NCBI GenBank assembly: GCA_024400895.1 | Contig: JAKSMA010000117.1 | Location: 1-7,462, forward strand | Length of the DNA stretch: 7,462 bases | Source of the DNA: Muribaculaceae bacterium | GTDB taxonomy: Bacteria > Bacteroidota > Bacteroidia > Bacteroidales > Muribaculaceae | Reading direction: 5' to 3' | Shown: positions 1 through 4,105 of the stretch, piece by piece | How the letters are laid out: each line of letters opens with the position of its first letter | Position numbering within the stretch: position 1 is the stretch's first letter | Program-made: the position numbers and the translations under genes | The notes under the pieces: generated by a model | Database searches by the model: none | What the model saw: the letters and a program-made list of their open reading frames with translations, nothing else | What the model was told of the DNA's origin: nothing

Positions 1-351
1 GTGAGCAAGCTCCCAGTAAAATCTCGCACTCATCCCACCACCTTCCTTGCGGAAGACCACCATCCTCCGCAAGGCGAAAAACAAGATATAAACAATCCTG
101 CTTCCGCCCCCCAACATAGTAGGAAGTCCGCAAGTCCATTCTTTGTTGCTTTCATAATTTACTTTTTCGACTTCTTTCTTCTTTTTCTTGCATCCGCCAT
201 CTAAAGGTTTCTCTTTTATGTATTCAGTGGATGCCTTTCTCTTGATAATTATTTTTTTACGACAAGAACAAATACAAATTAAAGACACAACAATCACTAC
301 ACAGGAAAGTATTCTTGTGCAAAGTGAAATATATTGCTTCTTAATACACAT
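1..351 (-). CDS. Gene C: partial small Cys-rich membrane-anchored or lipoprotein-like protein, no stop inside window
   Basis: Not recognised. Read from the ATG at 351-349, the minus strand is open for all 117 codons to base 1, so the 3' end lies outside the window. The N-terminus (MCIKKQYISLCTRILSCVVI) continues as a hydrophobic stretch to about residue 30, ending LICICSC followed by RKK. ICSC is close to a lipobox, which would make Cys30 the lipidated residue; a simple membrane anchor is the alternative. Residues 31-75 are very lysine-rich, with further cysteines at 54 and 78. From about residue 87 the frame runs through the repeat at 27-93, so the C-terminal part (VYILFFALRRM and onward) is probably repeat-derived and not original protein. 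It begins 33 bases after gene B stops and shares that region's AT-richness, so it is probably co-transcribed with A and B. The long stop-free frame, start and signal-like N-terminus support a real gene; the native C-terminus is unknown. Confidence 0.6.
   Translation of the reverse strand, partial: MCIKKQYISLCTRILSCVVIVVSLICICSCRKKIIIKRKASTEYIKEKPLDGGCKKKKKEVEKVNYESNKEWTCGLPTMLGGGSRIVYILFFALRRMVVFRKEGGGMSARFYWELAH
27..93 (-). repeat. 67-base dispersed repeat R1, left copy
   Basis: This is the reverse complement of 7396-7462 with 64 of 67 bases identical. It contains an imperfect hairpin, CCTTGCGGA at 45-53 pairing with TCCGCAAGG at 66-74. The match may continue outward, but the partner stops at the window edge. 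This copy lies inside the open frame of gene C, while the right copy has an in-frame TGA just upstream and no obvious gene. All three differences would change the encoded residue, so there is no sign that the element is conserved as protein. Confidence 0.9.
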
Positions 352-360
352 TTAAATCTT

Positions 361-372
361 ATTTTATAAAAT
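361..372. repeat. 12-base AT palindrome before gene C
   Basis: ATTTTATAAAAT is a perfect palindrome in the 33-base gap between the gene B stop and the gene C start, 10 bases upstream of the gene C ATG. It could be a weak promoter-like or protein-binding site, but such palindromes are common by chance in DNA this AT-rich. Confidence 0.25.
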
Positions 373-384
373 GCTCGTCCTAAT

Positions 385-747
385 TTATTCGTAAATATTG
401 TGGGTTTCTATGTAGTCGCGAATGTATTCATCCAAGTTTTCTACTCTGTCAGCCCCAATAGCAGATTCAATTAAATCTTCATTATATTCTTCGCAACCTT
501 CACATTCTTTATATCCATGTTTCTTAGCCCAATATATAGACACTAGCATATAACCTTTAATAATTGGTCCTTTATTATTTCCAAACAAATTACATTTTTT
601 AAAATGAAATGCAGCTTGTCCATAAGCTGTGTGATATGTTGAATCTTTCTTTATGTTAGAAGCAACAATACAATATGTAATTTTTTGCTCTTCTTCTGAC
701 ATGCTATCAAGCAGTGTATACAAAGAATCCAATGAAACATTTGGCAT
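385..747 (-). CDS. Gene B, uninterrupted part: 120-residue unknown protein with His/Cys mini-domain
   Basis: Not recognised. This is the longest stop-free stretch that starts with ATG in the gene B frame and ends in TAA. The start has a passable Shine-Dalgarno-like AAAGAGG five bases upstream, so a shortened cytoplasmic product is possible. The protein has no signal peptide from this start. Residues 39-85 hold H39, H48-x3-C52 and C82-x2-C85, the latter in the context AKKHGYKECEGC. That arrangement (His-x3-Cys, a helix-like AKK-x-GY segment, then Cys-x2-Cys) resembles small metal-binding tails of secreted bacterial nucleases and the zinc site of Ada. The resemblance is by pattern only. The last 30 residues are acidic and probably helical. 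The preceding 61 codons are in the same frame and look like a signal/anchor segment plus linker, so the native start is probably 930 and this is the downstream part of an interrupted gene. Confidence 0.6.
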   Translation of the reverse strand: MPNVSLDSLYTLLDSMSEEEQKITYCIVASNIKKDSTYHTAYGQAAFHFKKCNLFGNNKGPIIKGYMLVSIYWAKKHGYKECEGCEEYNEDLIESAIGADRVENLDEYIRDYIETHNIYE

Positions 748-926
748 AGAATCCTCTTTCTTTGTTGTCTCAGTTGGGACTGGTTGTTTTGTAATTGCTT
801 TTTTCTCTTTATCTATGGAATTCTCTCTGTTGCAGGAAGTTCTGCAGCAATAGACAAATCCAAATATCTAGAGCAAGTCGAGCATTACGATAAAAGTGTT
901 TTGAAGATATTTTTTTTGTTTATCTT

Positions 927-930
927 TCAT
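927..930 (-). promoter_or_regulatory. ATGA stop/start overlap coupling gene A to gene B
   Basis: On the minus strand gene A ends ...CCA GAA TGA and the gene B ATG shares these bases. Four-base overlaps of this kind usually mean the second gene is translated by ribosomes finishing the first. It is the strongest argument that 930, and not 747, is the native start of gene B. Confidence 0.7.
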
Positions 931-1274
931 TCTGGATGACTTTCTTTATACTCTTTGATTTTATCCTCACAATTATCCATGTCTTTGTCGTTCATGCATT
1001 CATTGCAAAAGACATAAATTCCTTTTTCATAGTTCACATAAAAATTGTCTTTTTGGACACCACGTTTTATGTTCCCACAATAAAGGTTAGAATGAAAGAT
1101 GTAAACATAAATATTGTTCATAATATCATAATGTACATAATAATGTTTACTTTCTTTAGTTTCAGAGTTCTCCTCTGACTTAGACTCTGATTCAGACTTA
1201 GACTCTGAATTATTTTGACTAGTACAAGCAAAAGCTATAATTACAATTAATAATAAGTTAAGATATCTAATCAT
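927..1274 (-). CDS. Gene A: small predicted lipoprotein with Ser/Glu/Lys linker and His/Cys mini-domain
   Basis: Not recognised by family. Starting at ATG 1274-1272 gives 115 residues. Residues 1-16 (MIRYLNLLLIVIIAFA) are a short hydrophobic signal ending in AFA-Cys17, a relaxed lipobox, so a lipid-anchored envelope protein is likely. Residues 21-44 are a low-complexity Ser/Glu/Lys linker encoded by an 18-base-period DNA repeat. The rest (45-115) is a small domain with H61-x4-C66, C90-x2-C93 and C102, a pattern suited to binding a metal or forming disulphides. The frame extends upstream to an ATG at 1349, but I reject that start: it lies in the palindromic repeat at 1346-1365 and would bury the signal peptide 25 residues inside. 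The leader before 1274 is A-rich with no GGAGG, as is usual in Bacteroidota. It is first in a tandem group with B and C. A role such as immunity or metal handling is only conjecture. Confidence 0.72.
   Translation of the reverse strand: MIRYLNLLLIVIIAFACTSQNNSESKSESESKSEENSETKESKHYYVHYDIMNNIYVYIFHSNLYCGNIKRGVQKDNFYVNYEKGIYVFCNECMNDKDMDNCEDKIKEYKESHPE
1177..1208. repeat. 18-base-period repeat in the gene A linker
   Basis: GACTTAGACTCTGA occurs at 1177-1190 and again at 1195-1208, exactly 18 bases apart. On the minus strand it encodes repeating Ser-Glu-Ser-Lys-Ser-Glu units. A gain or loss of one 18-base unit would keep the frame and only change linker length. Confidence 0.75.
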
Positions 1275-1316
1275 TGTATTTTGTATTGTTATTTGTTTTT
1301 CTAAAATATTTTTTTT

Positions 1317-1328
1317 GAAACTAGTTTC
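1317..1328. repeat. Perfect 12-base palindrome upstream of gene A
   Basis: GAAACTAGTTTC reads the same on both strands and lies 43 bases upstream of the chosen gene A start, where an operator or promoter could sit. I found no clear TAnnTTTG promoter box between the repeat at 1346 and this gene, so its role is open. Confidence 0.35.
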
Positions 1329-1345
1329 GGAAAATACGAGAAGGG

Positions 1346-1377
1346 ACATGCCTTTGGCATGTTAAACGCGCCTCCCC
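1346..1377 (-). repeat. Palindromic repeat R2, left copy
   Basis: The core ACATGCC-TTT-GGCATGT (1346-1362) is a 7-base-pair hairpin with a 3-base loop. With the next three bases it matches 7348-7367 in inverted orientation over 20 identical bases, followed in both copies by a C-rich and then a TA-rich tract that match less exactly. It marks the upstream border of the AT-rich small-gene island. Confidence 0.8.
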
Positions 1378-1577
1378 ATAAAACTCGTAAATCTGTTCAG
1401 CCTGATATGGCAAGTAAATCTGTTTTTCGCCGCAGGCGCGGTTTATCGTCCTTTGGCGTATGAAAAGCCCGCCAAAGGAGGTTTTGCTTGGTTTTTGTCT
1501 TTTTGAAGTCTACGAGGGTTTTGTGGGAAATGTAATCAACAGTAAATAACTATCCCCACTAAATTTCCACTACGCGA
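1366..1577. other. Non-coding interval between gene A and the carbonic anhydrase-like gene
   Basis: No credible gene was found. The stretch holds an 11-base direct repeat GTAAATCTGTT (1387-1397 and 1414-1424, 27 bases apart), a small CGCC-GCA-GGCG hairpin (1429-1439) and the larger hairpin at 1449-1479. Transcripts of the aminopeptidase/carbonic anhydrase unit must end here, but I see no stem followed by a convincing T-run on the minus strand. Confidence 0.6.
1441..1479 (+). repeat. GTTTATCG box plus 10-base-pair hairpin, related in layout to R1
   Basis: GTTTATCG at 1441-1448 is followed by TCCTTTGGCG (1449-1458) and its perfect complement CGCCAAAGGA (1470-1479) across an 11-base loop. The right R1 copy has the same GTTTATCG (7407-7414) directly before its own hairpin, whose stem sequence differs but still pairs. 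It could be a diverged member of the same repeat family. It is not a good intrinsic terminator on either strand: plus has only a four-T run after GG, minus has none. Confidence 0.6.
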
Positions 1578-2102
1578 CTACTTTTCTTCGTCTTCGTACC
1601 AAGTGGAGTACATCAGGTAGTTTTTGGCGATTTTCACGTTGATTTCCTTTGCTTGTGCTGGGTCGACCATCTTCTTGAACTTGGCAGGACTGCCAGCCCA
1701 CAATTCGTTAGGGCCAATCTTGGTGCCACCAAGCACCACGCTACCAGCAGCCACAATGGCACCTTCGCCCACTTCTGCGTGGTCGAGCACGATGCTGCCC
1801 ATACCAATGAGCGCCATGTCGTGGATAGTGGCACCATGCACCACCACATTGTGACCAATCGACACATCGTTGCCAATAGTGGTCACTGATTTCTCATACA
1901 AAGTGTGAATCACTGCATTGTCTTGAATGTTCACGCGGTTACCAATCTTGATAGTGTTGACATCGCCACGGAGCACAGCACCAAACCAGATGCTGCAGTC
2001 GTCGCCCATAGTCACGTCGCCCACGAGCACTGCGTTGTCGGCAAGGAAGCATCCTTTGCCCATTTTAGGGTCGAAGCCCCTAACTTTTCTGATAATTGCC
2101 AT
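1578..2102 (-). CDS. Gamma-class carbonic anhydrase-like hexapeptide-repeat protein (YrdA/PaaY type)
   Basis: The 174-residue product has the left-handed beta-helix pattern of the gamma carbonic anhydrase family, with repeated [I/V]-x-x-G/D-x units over residues 20-145, and the usual length for YrdA/PaaY-type members. The three expected metal-ligand histidines are present: H66 (in NAVIH), H84 and H89 (in IGHNVVVH). Family-conserved R45 and D47 (LRGD) and Q60/D61 are also there. The WAGSPAK motif (135-141) and the helical tail are typical. The family forms trimers with zinc or iron at subunit interfaces. Many bacterial YrdA-like members show little or no measured carbonic anhydrase activity and lack the acidic proton-shuttle loop of the archaeal Cam enzyme; I do not see that loop here, so hydration of CO2 is possible but unproven. 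It starts 12 bases after the aminopeptidase stop and is surely co-transcribed with it. It ends in TAG. Confidence 0.93.
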   Translation of the reverse strand: MAIIRKVRGFDPKMGKGCFLADNAVLVGDVTMGDDCSIWFGAVLRGDVNTIKIGNRVNIQDNAVIHTLYEKSVTTIGNDVSIGHNVVVHGATIHDMALIGMGSIVLDHAEVGEGAIVAAGSVVLGGTKIGPNELWAGSPAKFKKMVDPAQAKEINVKIAKNYLMYSTWYEDEEK

Positions 2103-2114
2103 AAAATATATTTT

Positions 2115-3899
2115 TTATAAGTTGATTTCTTTACATTTTTCTTTAAGCCACAAGCGCTCATCGGCATTGAGCATCGGGCTCAAGCGCTCAACCACCATCG
2201 CATGGTATGCATTGATTTGCTTCACTTCTTCGCGAGTGAGCATGTCCATGTCAATGAGGGTGGTGTCGTATGGGAAGAGGGTGAGCGTTTCAAACTTGTA
2301 GAATTCGCCCCATTCTTCGCTCTGGCATGCTGGCACACACAGGATAAGGTTTTCGGTGCGGATGCCATATTCACCCGTCTTGTAGATGCCAGGCTCGTTG
2401 CTGGTAACCATGCCCAAAGCGAGTGGAGTTTCGTTGATTTGCATACGGATGCTCTGCGGACCTTCGTGGCAACCCAAGAAATGGCCGATGCCATGACCTG
2501 TGCCATGGAAGAATGTCATGCCCTCTTGCCAAAGCGGACCACGGGCGAGCACATCGAGTTGCACACCGGTAGTGCCCTTGGGGAACACCGCGCGGCTCAG
2601 CGCCAAATGGCCCTTGAGAATAAGCGTAAAATCATGCTTTTCGGCTTCTGTAGGATTGCCGAGGCTGACGGTGCGGGTCACATCGGTAGTACCTTCGAGA
2701 TACTGGCCACCAGTGTCGATAAGCAGCAATCCGTTTGGCTCAAGCGTATAGGCCGACTCGTCGGTGGCTTCATAATGCACAATGGCGCCATGGTCTTTGT
2801 AGGCAGCAATCATGTGGAAACTGTCGCCTCTGCTCGATTCAAAAGTGGCACGCTCCTGCTGCAGACGGCGGTCAACATCCATTTCAGTGATGCCATTCGC
2901 CACATTCTGCTCCATCCACATCATCATGCGCACCATTGCCACGCCATCATAGAGCACCGCCTTGCGGAAACCTTCAATCTGACTTTCGTTTTTCACACCC
3001 TTGAGGGCGATGATGGGTGATGTGTGGTAAGTTTTGTTGCAAATCATAGCCTGGCCAAGAGCGTCGCTCACGCGGTCGGGGTCGAGCATCACAGTGTGCG
3101 AATCGCGGATTTTGCCGAGGTATTTCTCAATATCGTCGTAGTCTCTTACTCTGATGTTGTATTTCTTCAGATGGTCTTCCACTTCGCTGGTCACCTTTTC
3201 AGAATCGATGAAAAGCACGCGTTCGTATTCGCTCAAATAAGCGAACGAAATCACCACAGGCGTGTAGTCGACATCGCTGCCGCGAAGGTTGAAGAGCCAA
3301 GCGATATCGTCGAGCGATGTCACCAGGAGTCCGTCGGCTTCAGCTTCCTCCACCACTTCAAGCACACGCGAAATCTTGCTGCCGACATCTTCACCAGCGA
3401 GGGCTTCGTCGTGCACGAAAGCGGGATTCATCGGACGTGCCGGACGGTCGGACCAAATGGCCTCTGCAGCGCGGAAGTCGGGAGCAAACATAAAGCCGTT
3501 TTGGGCGCAAAACATCTCAATGCGATTAGCCTCAACGAGCGAGAACAGACGGCCGTCGATACCCAAAACCGAATCTTCGCCCAACACTTCGCCCAGCCAC
3601 TGGAGCGTGGTGGGCTCGCCTTCCACACCTTCCTTGTGCAGACTGAAGCCCGAGCCTTCAAGTTGCTCTTCAGCCTGAAGGAAATAGCGGGAATCGGTCC
3701 AGAGGCCAGCTTCGTCGAGCGTGACCACGGCAGTGCCGTTGCTACCGGTAAAGCCGCTCACGAAATCACGGAATTTCCAGTGTTCAGCAGGATATTCACT
3801 CTGGTGCGGGTCGGTGCCGGGAATAATCACGGCATCAATGTGCTTGCTACGCATCAATTCGCGCAGCGCCTCAAGATGGGGATATGTATCTTTACTCAT
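2115..3899 (-). CDS. pepP: Xaa-Pro aminopeptidase, long three-domain form (peptidase family M24B)
   Basis: This cytoplasmic metallo-aminopeptidase removes the N-terminal residue from peptides whose second residue is proline. At 594 residues it is the long form, like eukaryotic XPNPEP1, with two creatinase-type N-terminal domains (about 5-145 and 155-300) and a pita-bread catalytic domain (about 305-540), plus a C-terminal extension (541-594) typical of the long form. All five expected dinuclear metal ligands can be placed: D395 (LLLIDTGGQY), D406 (TTDVTRT), H469 (HGTGHGIGH), E502 (SNEPGIY) and E516 (RTENL). The catalytic-site histidines H375 and H478 are also present. The symbol pepP is the common bacterial name, though the E. 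coli enzyme is shorter. A promoter-like box lies 28 bases upstream of the ATG, and the carbonic anhydrase-like gene follows in the same unit. G+C is much higher than in the left-hand island. Nothing is missing or broken. Confidence 0.96.
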   Translation of the reverse strand: MSKDTYPHLEALRELMRSKHIDAVIIPGTDPHQSEYPAEHWKFRDFVSGFTGSNGTAVVTLDEAGLWTDSRYFLQAEEQLEGSGFSLHKEGVEGEPTTLQWLGEVLGEDSVLGIDGRLFSLVEANRIEMFCAQNGFMFAPDFRAAEAIWSDRPARPMNPAFVHDEALAGEDVGSKISRVLEVVEEAEADGLLVTSLDDIAWLFNLRGSDVDYTPVVISFAYLSEYERVLFIDSEKVTSEVEDHLKKYNIRVRDYDDIEKYLGKIRDSHTVMLDPDRVSDALGQAMICNKTYHTSPIIALKGVKNESQIEGFRKAVLYDGVAMVRMMMWMEQNVANGITEMDVDRRLQQERATFESSRGDSFHMIAAYKDHGAIVHYEATDESAYTLEPNGLLLIDTGGQYLEGTTDVTRTVSLGNPTEAEKHDFTLILKGHLALSRAVFPKGTTGVQLDVLARGPLWQEGMTFFHGTGHGIGHFLGCHEGPQSIRMQINETPLALGMVTSNEPGIYKTGEYGIRTENLILCVPACQSEEWGEFYKFETLTLFPYDTTLIDMDMLTREEVKQINAYHAMVVERLSPMLNADERLWLKEKCKEINL

Positions 3900-3927
3900 G
3901 ATTCTTTTTATTGTGATTGTTTCACTA

Positions 3928-3935
3928 CAAAGTTA
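3928..3935 (-). promoter_or_regulatory. Bacteroidota-type -7 promoter box for the aminopeptidase unit
   Basis: The minus strand reads TAACTTTG, an exact match to the TAnnTTTG -7 element of Bacteroidota. Transcription would start about 7 bases downstream, giving a leader of roughly 20 bases before the ATG at 3899. No clear -33 TTTG element stands at the expected distance, which lowers confidence. Confidence 0.55.
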
Positions 3936-3984
3936 CGATTTTTCCACGAATACGCCACACGTCTGCCACAATATATCCACACCA

Positions 3985-4025
3985 CACAAAAAAAAGAATG
4001 AGGGCTGATATCACATCTGCCCTCA
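3985..4025 (-). terminator. Intrinsic terminator of the large secreted-protein gene
   Basis: TGAGGGC (3999-4005) pairs with GCCCTCA (4019-4025) across a 13-base loop. On the minus strand the stem is followed by ATTC and eight T residues. It lies about 80 bases past the stop of the 965-residue gene and ahead of the aminopeptidase promoter, so it separates the two transcription units. Confidence 0.8.
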
Positions 4026-4105
4026 CCTTCAAGCAACAGGGAAATTACTAACCTATTGCTCCACTAGTCACTAATTAACGGTTTTTCTTACGCTATTGTC
4101 TATTA

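Larger units (their letters stand above)
385..930 (-). pseudogene. Gene B, full frame: anchored protein gene interrupted by a TAG at codon 21
   Basis: From the ATG at 930-928 the frame runs 181 codons to the TAA at 385-387, with a single interruption: TAG at 870-868 (codon 21). The start overlaps the gene A stop in an ATGA, the classic arrangement for translational coupling. Codons 1-20 begin with a lysine-rich segment (MKDKQKKYLQ) followed by a hydrophobic run; after the TAG the hydrophobic run resumes (IFGFVYCC), then a cysteine and a charged, Lys/Thr-rich linker (residues 30-61). An N-terminal signal or anchor is thus split in half by the stop. One base change from TTG (Leu) or TGG (Trp) would explain it. 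TAG as a recoded codon is unlikely, because the carbonic anhydrase-like gene nearby ends in TAG. Sequencing error, a recent null mutation, or restart at 747 are the alternatives. Confidence 0.65.

Noticed and set aside
1..204. Plus-strand open frame with GTG start at the window edge
   Set aside because: It lies opposite the better-supported gene C, contains the R1 repeat, and its hydrophobic end is the complement of a lysine-rich coding stretch.
868..870. TAG read as an amino acid (stop-codon recoding, as in some phages)
   Set aside because: The chromosomal carbonic anhydrase-like gene in the same window ends in TAG, and no phage genes or suppressor tRNA are seen.
653..1178. Short hydrophobic plus-strand frames opposite genes A and B
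   Set aside because: They are complements of charged, AT-rich coding sequence with no start signals; the minus-strand genes have a coupled start and signal sequences.
1275..1349. A longer gene A starting at the ATG at 1349
   Set aside because: That ATG is part of the R2 palindrome and the extra 25 residues would precede a complete signal peptide; 1274 gives a normal lipoprotein start.
1449..1479. Intrinsic terminator for the aminopeptidase/carbonic anhydrase unit
   Set aside because: On the minus strand the stem is followed by ACGATAAACC with no T-run.
2202..4001. Long plus-strand open frames opposite the aminopeptidase gene
   Set aside because: They are antisense to a fully conserved enzyme gene and show no recognisable domain; long antisense frames are expected in DNA of this codon composition.
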